Shown in pieces: positions 29,209 to 36,971 of a stretch of DNA of 64,000 nucleotides. The DNA is taken from contig NZ_FNKE01000003.1 of assembly GCF_900101445.1 (NCBI RefSeq), positions 48,336 through 112,335 of the forward strand, read 5' to 3'. This stretch comes from Streptococcus equinus. Its GTDB lineage: Bacteria; Bacillota; Bacilli; Lactobacillales; Streptococcaceae. Position numbers and translations under genes: made by a program. The first letter of the stretch is position 1; every line of letters starts with the position of its first letter. The notes beneath the pieces are model-generated. The model was not told where the DNA came from. It made no database searches and saw nothing but the letters and a program-made list of their open reading frames with translations.

Positions 29209-30234
29209 TTATCCTTTCTGATTTTTATCACGATACATTCTCTCATCAGCACAAGCACAAAAATCAACAAATGTCTTATGAGCTTGATAAGAATCTGTAT
29301 AAGAACCGAGCGAAGCCGTTACCGGCATATCTTTTACCATCATTTCGATTTTAACCAGATTGATTAAAAAATCAGCCTGACGCATCGAAACTCCGGGGAG
29401 TAAAACAGCAAATTCATCGCCACCAAGCCGTGCAACTACAGCATTTTCTGGCATTACCTTAGTTAAAATCTCACCATACTCAATCAATATCTGGTCACCA
29501 CAAGAATGACCATAAGTATCATTAGCTTCCTTAAATTTATTCAAATCAGACATGATAACCGTAATTGGATTTGTCTTATTTAACACACATTCATCAAAGG
29601 CCAGCTCAATGTAGCGACGATTATGAACTTGAGTTAAGACATCCTCATACGCCAATCTCTGCATTTCGAGTTCTTGTTTTCGTTGCTCCGTCACATCAAC
29701 AACAATCGAAAAAGCGCCAATAATTCTCTTTCTTCGATTATATATCGGAGAGAACATATTTTGCCAATAAAGTGTCTTACCATCATATTCGATAGTATCT
29801 AAGGACGTAAAAGTCTCACCTTTCAGTGCTCTATCGACATTAGCTTTTAGCTCTGCTGATCTTTCAGCATCTAAATGCCGTAGCGGACAATCACCAATCT
29901 TTGGAGTGAAGTTAAAGATTTCTTGCATGAGACGAATATCATTTCGATTGATAGCCATAAAACGATAATTCAAATCAAGAGCATACATATTGATATACTC
30001 AGAACTCTCAAGGATAAAGTAGGATAACATGTGACGTCTTCGATTGAGATAAGATGCCAATAAACTCACACCTAATATAATAATTGAAATGAGTAGTTCC
30101 ACAGGATTCTTATGATTAATAACAATCTCATCATAAGCCAGCTTCAACATCAAATTAAATGCTACCAAAGCCCCAAGATAGGTCAACCAGCCTTGATACT
30201 TATATAATAATTCTTTTATTCTACCTAAAAGCAT
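29209..30234 (-). CDS. Membrane PAS-GGDEF diguanylate cyclase
   Basis: 341 residues: two transmembrane helices (about 15-36 and 45-63), a PAS-like sensor domain (about 75-185), and a GGDEF domain with substrate motif DVLTQVHNRRY, metal site SDLNKFKEAND (about 229-239) and intact GGDEF at 271-275. It should make c-di-GMP from two GTP. The RxxD inhibitory I-site expected nine residues before GGDEF is absent (PEN-A there), so product inhibition may be lost. It heads the cassette with the PilZ-bearing synthase, its obvious effector. No EAL or HD-GYP phosphodiesterase is in the window. Confidence 0.93.
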   Translation of the reverse strand: MLLGRIKELLYKYQGWLTYLGALVAFNLMLKLAYDEIVINHKNPVELLISIIILGVSLLASYLNRRRHMLSYFILESSEYINMYALDLNYRFMAINRNDIRLMQEIFNFTPKIGDCPLRHLDAERSAELKANVDRALKGETFTSLDTIEYDGKTLYWQNMFSPIYNRRKRIIGAFSIVVDVTEQRKQELEMQRLAYEDVLTQVHNRRYIELAFDECVLNKTNPITVIMSDLNKFKEANDTYGHSCGDQILIEYGEILTKVMPENAVVARLGGDEFAVLLPGVSMRQADFLINLVKIEMMVKDMPVTASLGSYTDSYQAHKTFVDFCACADERMYRDKNQKG

Positions 30235-30248
30235 ACAGCCTCACTATT

Positions 30249-30345
30249 CTAAGCAAGTTTTCCCACATTAGGCACTTGCCGCATCACCTAAATAACGATT
30301 TATAAGGATATACCGCCATTAACTCCAGTGAGTTTTTCTTTTCAT
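30249..30345 (-). other. Three overlapping mini-ORFs upstream of the GGDEF gene
   Basis: An 8-codon ORF (30319-30345, MKRKTHWS) with AAGGGG 8 bp upstream, then an 11-codon ORF starting within its stop (TAATG, 30284-30319), then another 11-codon ORF starting within that stop (TGATG, 30249-30284). The last stops 14 bp before the GGDEF ATG. They could be leader peptides coupling translation or a chance arrangement. The remainder of the 30235-30465 interval holds only the terminator at 30393-30445. Confidence 0.35.
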
Positions 30346-30392
30346 AATCTTATCCCCTTTTTTCTTATTTAATCGCTAAAACCATTAAAGAA

Positions 30393-30445
30393 GCAAAAAA
30401 CGCCCCAAACATTCAGATTTGTTTAAAAAATCAAAGGACGTTTCT
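30393..30445 (-). terminator. Terminator after trmB and the tRNA-like RNA
   Basis: AAACGTCC (rc of 30436-30443) pairs with GGGCGTTT (rc of 30398-30405) across a 30-nt AT-rich loop and is followed on the minus strand by six T. It separates the trmB transcript from the GGDEF cassette. Confidence 0.65.
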
Positions 30446-30465
30446 TTTTCTATTCAATTGTGTAA

Positions 30466-30532
30466 GGAGAGGAAGGGAATCGAACCCTAAAAGCCTAAGA
30501 ATTTCTTACGCCTATCCACTAAGTACCTCTCC
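30466..30532 (-). tRNA. tRNA-like RNA, isotype undetermined, possibly a pseudo-tRNA
   Basis: A perfect 7-bp acceptor stem (GGAGAGG/CCTCTCC) and a normal T-arm with loop TTCGATT are present. The total length is only 67 nt. The D-arm is reduced (CTTAGTGGATAG), and the best anticodon arm is CGTAA-GAAATTC-TTAGG, which lacks the universal U33. No CCA is encoded. It lies between trmB and a terminator, so it is probably transcribed. It may be a degenerate tRNA, a tRNA-derived regulatory RNA or an integration-site remnant. Confidence 0.55.
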
Positions 30533-30576
30533 AACAGAAGATTAGCAAACTAACTTCTTTTTATAACATCAGCGAA

Positions 30577-31215
30577 TCACTGAAACTGTGCTTCCACACG
30601 ATAAATGACTTGACCTTTTTTAGAAAATTTCTCTTCATATTCAGTCATGACATTTCCTTCAAAATCACTAGCATGCAAATCAAGCCAAACTTGTTTTAAA
30701 ATCATGCCGTATTGTGAGAAGCTTGCCAAGCTGTATTCGAACAAGCCACGGTTATCAGTTTTAAAGTGAATTTCACCGTGTTCAGGTAAGATTTGACGGT
30801 AAGTATCTAAGAATGTTTTGTAAGTCAAACGACGTTTTTCGTGACGTTTCTTAGGCCATGGATCTGAGAAATTCAAATACATCAAATCAATTTCGCCATC
30901 CGCAAAATAATTTGTCAAATCAGAACCATCAACTAGCAACAAACGAACATTTGGTGCTTGACTATCTAAAACTTTATCCAAAGCGTAGCTAAGTACTGAT
31001 ACTTGAATGTCAATTCCGATATAGTTAATATCTGGATTTTGCAAAGCCATTCCTGTAATGAATGCTCCTTTTCCTGAACCAACTTCGATGTGGATTGGGT
31101 TATCATTACCAAAGACTTCACGCCAATGTCCTTTTGCTTCTTCTGGATTTAAGATAACATAGTGTGGGTTATTTTCTAAGTGCTCCTCAGCACCCTTACG
31201 TTTTCTAACTCGCAT
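30577..31215 (-). CDS. trmB: tRNA (guanine-N7-)-methyltransferase
   Basis: 212 residues. SAM-binding [16 protein letters not shown] (about 42-56), the substrate motif [16 protein letters not shown] (about 114-130) and [13 protein letters not shown] are diagnostic. It makes m7G46 in tRNA variable loops. The ATG overlaps the ccrZ stop by one base (TAATG), the same ccrZ-trmB order known from other streptococci, where rimP normally follows. Here a cassette of about 6.5 kb intervenes. Confidence 0.95.
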   Translation of the reverse strand: MRVRKRKGAEEHLENNPHYVILNPEEAKGHWREVFGNDNPIHIEVGSGKGAFITGMALQNPDINYIGIDIQVSVLSYALDKVLDSQAPNVRLLLVDGSDLTNYFADGEIDLMYLNFSDPWPKKRHEKRRLTYKTFLDTYRQILPEHGEIHFKTDNRGLFEYSLASFSQYGMILKQVWLDLHASDFEGNVMTEYEEKFSKKGQVIYRVEAQFQ

Positions 31216-32012
31216 TATTTCTTTTTACTAACTAACTCCCTAAATTTTCGTAAGCCGTAAATTTCTTGATTGACGTGTTCCATATCACGTTTGTCAAAAC
31301 ATTTCAAAATCTGTGATAGATATGAAAATTGTCCGTACCAAGCAACTTTACTGCGTACTTTTTCATTGTCTTTATAGCCATAATAATTCAACCACTCACC
31401 CCAACGTGTGTAAGGAATGTAGTGACTCAAAAGAAAGGCTACATCGTACATTCGATCCGTCAAACGAACTGAATCCCAGTCAACAAGGTAAATCATACCA
31501 CTTGTTGTGATAACCCAGTTACTGTGTTTGATGTCCCCATGTACAATGGTCGCAACTTCAGAACGAAATTCTGGTAAGCTACGTTTTAGTTCTTTTACAA
31601 TACCTTGCAAATACGTATTTTCACGAATTTGCAACGGTGCATTTTTTTCCCAGTCAACCAACAAATCATATGGATTTTCAATCTTATAGTTTAACTGTAA
31701 CAATTGGTTAACCAATGGTCGTGACTTGTGTAAACGCAAAAGAATATGGACAATCTGTTTACTACCCATATCCTCTTTAGTCAAAATTCTTCCATCAAGC
31801 CATTCTTGTGCACTCATTGTATCGCCATTACCAGTGCGACGCACCCACAACAATTGTGGCGCAATCTGCTCTTTAGCAAGAGCTGGTAAAATTGGTGTCG
31901 TGTTAAACTTGATAAAGATTTTTTCACCATTCGGATATTGACCAATAAAGGCTTTCCCACTTTTTCCTCGAAGTGGTGTCATTGTCAATTCCTGATCTGA
32001 TACTGTTGTCAC
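31215..32012 (-). CDS. ccrZ: CcrZ-type phosphotransferase (cell-cycle regulator)
   Basis: 265 residues with a choline/aminoglycoside-kinase-like fold. Catalytic motifs are [11 protein letters not shown] (Brenner box, about 155-165) and [18 protein letters not shown]. The pneumococcal orthologue CcrZ coordinates cell division with replication initiation at midcell. I chose GTG at 32012 because GGAGG lies 8 bp before it and family proteins begin at the equivalent DxELTxTPxxGKSGKA segment; the ATG at 32036 and the ORF to 32096 are less likely. Operonic with trmB. Confidence 0.88.
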   Translation of the reverse strand: MTTVSDQELTMTPLRGKSGKAFIGQYPNGEKIFIKFNTTPILPALAKEQIAPQLLWVRRTGNGDTMSAQEWLDGRILTKEDMGSKQIVHILLRLHKSRPLVNQLLQLNYKIENPYDLLVDWEKNAPLQIRENTYLQGIVKELKRSLPEFRSEVATIVHGDIKHSNWVITTSGMIYLVDWDSVRLTDRMYDVAFLLSHYIPYTRWGEWLNYYGYKDNEKVRSKVAWYGQFSYLSQILKCFDKRDMEHVNQEIYGLRKFRELVSKKK

Positions 32013-32088
32013 CTGTCTGCCCTCCTTTTCTTTCATATATAATACGTTAATACTTTTCTTCACTTTTATTTTACTTGTTTTACAGTCC

Positions 32089-33123
32089 CTAGTCAATCAT
32101 CTTCGCAATTTTGTAAGGAAGATACCATTCTGTAACAATTACAGTAATCAAAATCAAAAGCCCTGCAGCCTTCAAAGAAAAACATAATAACACATCAAGC
32201 AAGCAAATCATATAAGATAAAGTTCGTAGCAAAGCCTTTAAATTCGCCATTTTCTGCGCTTCTGAAATGGGGTATAAGCGTGTTAAATATTGATACTCAA
32301 AATGTTGAGCAAGTCCTAACAACTGAAACAGTAAAAGATAATTAAAAATTAAAGCAAGGCCTGCTGCTACCAGATGATTTGGAATAAACAGCAAAGCAAG
32401 AACACCTAATAAAACCAGACGCAAAGTTAAAGCAAGATAATCCGAACTACGAAGAAAGGCCCTGAGATAAAGGTTTGACCATGTTTTATCGTGACGTTTC
32501 TTAACCAAACCAAGCATCTTATCTAAGTAAATACGACGTTTGACACTTGCCGAAATTCCCTTAACCGTTGTGAAGAGGGCAAAGAATTTCAAAATAGATT
32601 GACGGCGTTTGGTTTCATAAGTAATGGCAGTTTCCCAAGAAAAATGACCATTTCTAAAAAAGACTTTTTCTTTTCTTGCCATAATCACCCACTTGATACC
32701 AAGTAAAATTAGCAAAAGTACCGCAAAAACTGGAACTGAGAAACCTAATTTAAAGAAAATAGGTGCTAGCAACAAGAAAACAGCTGTTTGTAGCACTGCC
32801 CAAACACCAAAAGACCGAACCCTAGCTTGATGAATCCAAGCCACCACTTCTTCTTCCTTCGGCAAATAAAATAGCTTATCTGGTGCCTCAATATAAGTTG
32901 CAATTTTACCAAGACTAAGAAGAGTAAGCGTCACAATGACCAAAATGACATCAATCCACCAATGTTGCTTTGGAAAATGCTTTAATAACTCACCATATTG
33001 GACCATCAAAAAGCCTGACAAGAAAAGTAAGACCAAGACAAAATGATCATTTAAGACATAACGCAAGTATTTCAGACATTGCCCTAAAAAGAGGCTACGT
33101 CGTTTTTGAAAAACTTCTTTCAT
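32089..33123 (-). CDS. ecsB: ABC transporter permease EcsB
   Basis: 344 residues with eight to nine hydrophobic helices and basic cytoplasmic loops, matching the EcsB family. The partner ATPase EcsA ends 2 bp upstream. In other Firmicutes EcsAB affects secretion, processing of signal peptides and competence; the substrate is probably peptidic. Divergent from the HIT gene, as is usual in this genus. Confidence 0.9.
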   Translation of the reverse strand: MKEVFQKRRSLFLGQCLKYLRYVLNDHFVLVLLFLSGFLMVQYGELLKHFPKQHWWIDVILVIVTLTLLSLGKIATYIEAPDKLFYLPKEEEVVAWIHQARVRSFGVWAVLQTAVFLLLAPIFFKLGFSVPVFAVLLLILLGIKWVIMARKEKVFFRNGHFSWETAITYETKRRQSILKFFALFTTVKGISASVKRRIYLDKMLGLVKKRHDKTWSNLYLRAFLRSSDYLALTLRLVLLGVLALLFIPNHLVAAGLALIFNYLLLFQLLGLAQHFEYQYLTRLYPISEAQKMANLKALLRTLSYMICLLDVLLCFSLKAAGLLILITVIVTEWYLPYKIAKMID

Positions 33124-33125
33124 TT

Positions 33126-33851
33126 TTACCCCTCTTTAGTTAAAGCCATGTAGATATCGTTCAAACTAGCATCTTCTTTTCCAAAAGCTTGACGCAATTC
33201 AGCTAGATTTCCCATCGCACGCACTTGACCATGATGCAAAATCACAAAACGGTCACACATTTTTTCAGCAGCATCTAACACGTGTGTTGACATTAAAATA
33301 GCTTTGCCTTTTGCTTTTTCCTGCGCTAGCAAATCCGTCAAATCAGAAATCGCCAAAGGGTCTAGTCCCAAGAATGGCTCATCAACGATAAACAAATGCG
33401 GATCAATCATAAAAGCACAGACAATCATAACCTTTTGCTTCATCCCTTTTGAAAAATTAATCGGGAACCACTCAAGCTTATCAGACAAACGGAAAATTTT
33501 TAGCAATTCCTTGGCACGCGCCATTGCTTCATCAAAATCAAGGTCATAAGCCATGGCAACTGTCTCTAAGTGTTCACGCAAAGTCAACTCTTCATACAAG
33601 CTTGGCGTTTCAGGAATAAAACCAATCTTTTTGCGGTACTCTGCTTGATTATCAGCCAAAGTCAAACCATCAAGGGTAATTTTTCCTTGATAAGGTGTCA
33701 AAAGCCCGATGACTTCATTAATGGTTGTTGACTTACCAGCACCATTTAGCCCAATCAAGCCAACCAACTCACCGTCACCAACTTCAAAAGAAATATTTTT
33801 TAAAACAGGGATATTAATGTATCCACCTGTGACATTTTCAATTTTTAACAT
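33126..33851 (-). CDS. ecsA: ABC transporter ATP-binding protein EcsA
   Basis: 241 residues. Walker A GLNGAGKST (about 37-45), signature NFSKGMKQK (about 137-145, a variant of LSGGQ), Walker B LFIVDEPFLGLDP, and the switch histidine STHVL. It powers EcsB. Divergent from the HIT protein gene over a shared promoter region. Confidence 0.92.
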   Translation of the reverse strand: MLKIENVTGGYINIPVLKNISFEVGDGELVGLIGLNGAGKSTTINEVIGLLTPYQGKITLDGLTLADNQAEYRKKIGFIPETPSLYEELTLREHLETVAMAYDLDFDEAMARAKELLKIFRLSDKLEWFPINFSKGMKQKVMIVCAFMIDPHLFIVDEPFLGLDPLAISDLTDLLAQEKAKGKAILMSTHVLDAAEKMCDRFVILHHGQVRAMGNLAELRQAFGKEDASLNDIYMALTKEG

Positions 33852-33870
33852 AAGCTACCCACATTTTTTT

Positions 33871-33887
33871 GATATAATAATTATAAC
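33871..33887. promoter_or_regulatory. Back-to-back extended -10 promoters for ecsA and HIT genes
   Basis: Plus strand TATAAT at 33873-33878 preceded by TGA; minus strand TATAAT at 33880-33885 preceded by TGT. The two -10 elements are one base apart, so the promoters compete for the same DNA. Neither has a good -35. Confidence 0.65.
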
Positions 33888-33914
33888 AAAATCAAAGGAT
33901 TATAGGTGATTCAA

Positions 33915-34334
33915 ATGGAAAATTGCATCTTTTGTAAAATTATCGCAGGTGACATTCCGTCATCAAAAGTTTATGAAGACGATAAAGTCTTAGCTTTCTT
34001 AGACATTTCACAAACAACTAAAGGACACACTCTCCTCATTCCAAAAGAACACGTTCGTAACGTCCTTGCTATGTCTGAAGAAACATCACAAGAACTCTTT
34101 GCGCGCTTGCCAAAAGTTGCGCGTGCTGTTCAAAAAGCGACTGGAGCTGTTGGCATGAACATCGTCAACAATAACGAAGAAGTTGCTGGACAAACAGTTT
34201 TCCACGCTCACGTTCATCTCATTCCACGTTATGCTAACGACGACGAATTCTCACTTAACTTCACAGAACACGAACCAGATTTTGAAGCTCTTGGAAAATT
34301 AGCAGAGCAAATTGTTAAAGAGGTAGAAGCATGA
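33915..34334 (+). CDS. HIT family nucleotide hydrolase
   Basis: 139 residues of the histidine-triad superfamily. The catalytic HAHVHLIPR (HxHxHxx) lies near residues 98-106, with CIFCKIIAGDIPS at the start giving the Zn-type CxxC. Members hydrolyse nucleoside phosphoramidates and similar adducts. I chose ATG at 33915 (MENCIFCKI) with AGGTG 6 bp upstream rather than GTG at 33906. The next gene overlaps its stop by 4 bp. Confidence 0.93.
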   Translation: MENCIFCKIIAGDIPSSKVYEDDKVLAFLDISQTTKGHTLLIPKEHVRNVLAMSEETSQELFARLPKVARAVQKATGAVGMNIVNNNEEVAGQTVFHAHVHLIPRYANDDEFSLNFTEHEPDFEALGKLAEQIVKEVEA

Positions 34335-34636
34335 AATTAAGCTCTTTTATCGCCTTAGTCCTAGCTGGATGCGCTGGATTTACAGCTTACCAAGCTTACC
34401 AAAAACGCGAAGAGATTAAAGACGATATCGCTGATGCTAACGATATCAGTGACAAAATTGCTGCAGATATTACTAAAATCAACCAAGCGATTGATAATAT
34501 CAACCAACAATTACCAAAACTTGAAAGCATTAGCCAAGAATTGGACTACAAACGTCGCTTATTTGAACAAGAAAGCAATAGCCGACTTGAACAAATCAAA
34601 ATGACACTTTCAAAATACCAAGAATTAGAACAATAA
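34331..34636 (+). CDS. Small predicted lipoprotein with coiled coil
   Basis: 101 residues, unassigned. A short hydrophobic N-terminus ends in LAGC (residues 11-14), a good lipobox, so Cys14 may be lipidated. The rest is highly charged and helical, with Ile/Leu-spaced heptads (about 25-95) that suggest a coiled coil. It overlaps the HIT gene as ATGA and is conserved in this position in streptococci, but no function is assigned. An alternative reading is a simple N-terminal membrane anchor. Confidence 0.7.
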   Translation: MKLSSFIALVLAGCAGFTAYQAYQKREEIKDDIADANDISDKIAADITKINQAIDNINQQLPKLESISQELDYKRRLFEQESNSRLEQIKMTLSKYQELEQ

Positions 34637-34637
34637 C

Positions 34638-34667
34638 AAAAAGTACTGGAAAATTCCAGTACTTTTT
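34638..34667. terminator. Bidirectional terminator
   Basis: A perfect 13-bp stem (34638-34650 with 34655-34667), AAAAA on one side and TTTTT on the other, between converging genes. Confidence 0.9.
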
Positions 34668-34721
34668 GTATGCCTCTCAAATCTAAAATGAAAAGCCGAC
34701 CAAATAGTCGACTTTTTTATG

Positions 34722-35894
34722 TTAATATGCATAAGCACTTGCATCTTGTGAATAAGTATCGGTTGAGTAATCACTGTAGCCACTGTTGCTATAATCACTA
34801 TAACCGGTGTCATAACCTGTGCTATAGCCACTATCATAACTGCTATAATCGCTACTGTAATCACTACTATAATAAGATGAAGTACCGTAAAGATTCTCAG
34901 AAAGAACTGCTGTTGTTTTTAATTCTGTGCTTTCTTCTAAACCAAGTTGTTTCTTAATACGATTTTGCACTTCAAGCAAATGATCAGAACTTACGATTTG
35001 GTAAGAAATTTCATTAATCGTTTGTCCTTCACCCTCTAACTGATACGTTTCAATATTTTTTAGAGAATCCGCATAACCAAGAAGACTTGGAATGGTACGT
35101 GATGAAATTTCAACGTTTGTTTGCATGTTCTTACTTACAGCAGATAGAATTTTCTTGTAAGATGACACACTATCAAGAGCTAAAATTTTCTTAAGCACTT
35201 TTTGGATAACTTCACGTTGACGTTGTTGACGACCGTAGTCTCCTTTTGGATCTTGGTGACGCATACGTGCGTATACCAAAGCTTGGTCACCATTAATCTT
35301 GTGAGTTCCAGGTTCAATTGATGACGTGTATTCGGGCTCTGTCTCTTCAATTGAGATTGGGAAATCAAAATCATTTGTGACTGTGATACCACCTACGGCA
35401 TTAACTAAGTCAACCAAACCTTGCATGTTGATTTGCATGTAGTAATCAATCTTAATATCAAGCAAATCTTGGATGGTCATGATAGCCATTTGGGCTCCAC
35501 CTGAAGCATAAGCAGCATTCAATTTAGCTTGAGCACCATTCATATTATTGTCTTCAGGTCCTGTTAATTCAATAAGAATATCACGTTCAAGACTTGTCAT
35601 TGTTGTTGTCTTCGTCTTAGGGTTAACAGTTACCAAAATCATTGAGTCACTGTTACCTTCCCAAGTTGAATGACGTTCAGAATCCCCTGTATCAACCCCC
35701 ATCAAGAGAATTGAGAAAGGTTTTGTCTGTTTAATAGCATTGCTACTTGAACCAGACGTCTTGTAATCCTTAAACGTTTTTGAGAGCTCACTTGTCGAGA
35801 AATTGTAAGCACTTGTAATATAAACACCTAATGCAACAACTGTTGTCACAACGATTGCTGCTATCATAAGCAGAATTTTTTTTCCGAGTTTCAT
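34722..35894 (-). CDS. LytR-CpsA-Psr (LCP) family cell-wall polymer ligase
   Basis: 390 residues. A short cytoplasmic N-terminus, one membrane helix (about 7-27), then the extracellular LCP domain with FSILLMGVDTGD, the arginine-bearing SLERDILIEL and the YARMRHQDPKGDYGRQQRQ motif. LCP enzymes attach wall teichoic acid-like or capsular polymers to peptidoglycan. The last ~55 residues are an unusual tail made almost only of Ser, Tyr, Asp, Gly and Thr, encoded by degenerate repeats. Third gene of tsaE-GNAT-lytR, the arrangement known for brpA in S. mutans. Confidence 0.92.
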   Translation of the reverse strand: MKLGKKILLMIAAIVVTTVVALGVYITSAYNFSTSELSKTFKDYKTSGSSSNAIKQTKPFSILLMGVDTGDSERHSTWEGNSDSMILVTVNPKTKTTTMTSLERDILIELTGPEDNNMNGAQAKLNAAYASGGAQMAIMTIQDLLDIKIDYYMQINMQGLVDLVNAVGGITVTNDFDFPISIEETEPEYTSSIEPGTHKINGDQALVYARMRHQDPKGDYGRQQRQREVIQKVLKKILALDSVSSYKKILSAVSKNMQTNVEISSRTIPSLLGYADSLKNIETYQLEGEGQTINEISYQIVSSDHLLEVQNRIKKQLGLEESTELKTTAVLSENLYGTSSYYSSDYSSDYSSYDSGYSTGYDTGYSDYSNSGYSDYSTDTYSQDASAYAY

Positions 35895-35904
35895 TTGTTT
35901 ACTT

Positions 35905-36417
35905 TTAGTCTATCAACCTACTCATCAAGTAGACGTCAAGAAATTCTCCATCTTTAGTTTTTGCGCCACGTTCTTTAGTAGCTTCAATCTTAAAACCGAA
36001 CTTTTCATAAAGGTGAACAGCTCTGCTATTTCTAGCCTGAACCGTCAACTCCAAACGACGAATCACTGGCGTGTGGCAAGCCCAATCAAGAGCAACTTCC
36101 ATAAGAAGCGAACCGAGACCATATCCCCAGTATTTTTCTTGCACAGCAATGAAAATATCGCCGATATGATTAGTTTGTGGTGAGCTAGTGCTGGATACAT
36201 TTAAAACACCAGCCAACTCTTTACCAACTCTTACGACCAAGCAAATTTCATTAACAGACTCAAGATGTCGCTCCAAGAAAATCTTCATATCTTCTTGTGA
36301 CAAAATCGTTTCTGCAACCACAAAATCTGTCTCTTGACTAACCTGACTAAGCAAGTCAACCAAGGCTTTGGCATCAGAGAGTTGGGCTTCTTCAACGATT
36401 ACCTCTTGTTCAGCCAC
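35905..36417 (-). CDS. GNAT family N-acetyltransferase
   Basis: 170 residues. The acetyl-CoA-binding motif A appears as QEKYWGYGLGSLLMEVALDW (about 94-113), followed by RRLELTVQARNSRAVHLYEKFGF, typical of GNATs. The substrate is unknown. It overlaps tsaE by 8 bp and lies 10 bp before the LCP gene. Confidence 0.88.
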   Translation of the reverse strand: MAEQEVIVEEAQLSDAKALVDLLSQVSQETDFVVAETILSQEDMKIFLERHLESVNEICLVVRVGKELAGVLNVSSTSSPQTNHIGDIFIAVQEKYWGYGLGSLLMEVALDWACHTPVIRRLELTVQARNSRAVHLYEKFGFKIEATKERGAKTKDGEFLDVYLMSRLID

Positions 36418-36853
36418 GTTCTATAGCCTCCGAAAGCTCCTTACTTCGTGGGCCATTAGATTGTAACTCAATGTCACGACCATCTCCTGAAGGAGTGATA
36501 ATGATTTCTAAATAATCGCCAAGTAAATCTTCTTCTAAAAGTTCACCCCATTCGATGACAGCAACACCATCACCATACAAGAAATCATCCAAATCAATAG
36601 AATCTGGGTCATTTCCAATACGGTAAACATCTAAATGATAGAGCGGTAAACGCCCCTCGTATTCCCGAACAATCGTATAGGTAGGACTCTTAATCATCTG
36701 ATCGATATCAAGGCCCTTTGCGATTCCTTTTGTTAATGTCGTTTTACCAGCACCAAGATTTCCAGTCAAGACCAGAACATCTCCTGCTTGTAACTTTCGA
36801 CCGAGTCGATAACCGTAAGCCATCAACTCATCTTCATTATGACTATAAAACAT
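36410..36853 (-). CDS. tsaE: tRNA threonylcarbamoyladenosine biosynthesis ATPase TsaE
   Basis: 147 residues with Walker A GNLGAGKTTLTKG (about 32-44) and the family motif SPTYTIVREYEGRLPLYHLDVYR. It works with TsaB and TsaD to make t6A37 in ANN-decoding tRNAs. First gene of a three-gene operon with the acetyltransferase and the LCP protein. Confidence 0.95.
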   Translation of the reverse strand: MFYSHNEDELMAYGYRLGRKLQAGDVLVLTGNLGAGKTTLTKGIAKGLDIDQMIKSPTYTIVREYEGRLPLYHLDVYRIGNDPDSIDLDDFLYGDGVAVIEWGELLEEDLLGDYLEIIITPSGDGRDIELQSNGPRSKELSEAIERG

Positions 36854-36971
36854 GAGTCCATTATATCAAAAATCTGCTTACCTTCCAAGTCTCGCCAGTT
36901 TTTACAATTTTAAATTTTTATTAAAAATGTCATTAAGCTAGCACCACATTGCGCTCTAGCCTTAAAAATTC

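Noticed and set aside
30235..30395. Possible c-di-GMP riboswitch (GEMM) before the cyclase
   Set aside because: No conserved GEMM core sequence or GNRA-tetraloop receptor pattern was found in this interval.
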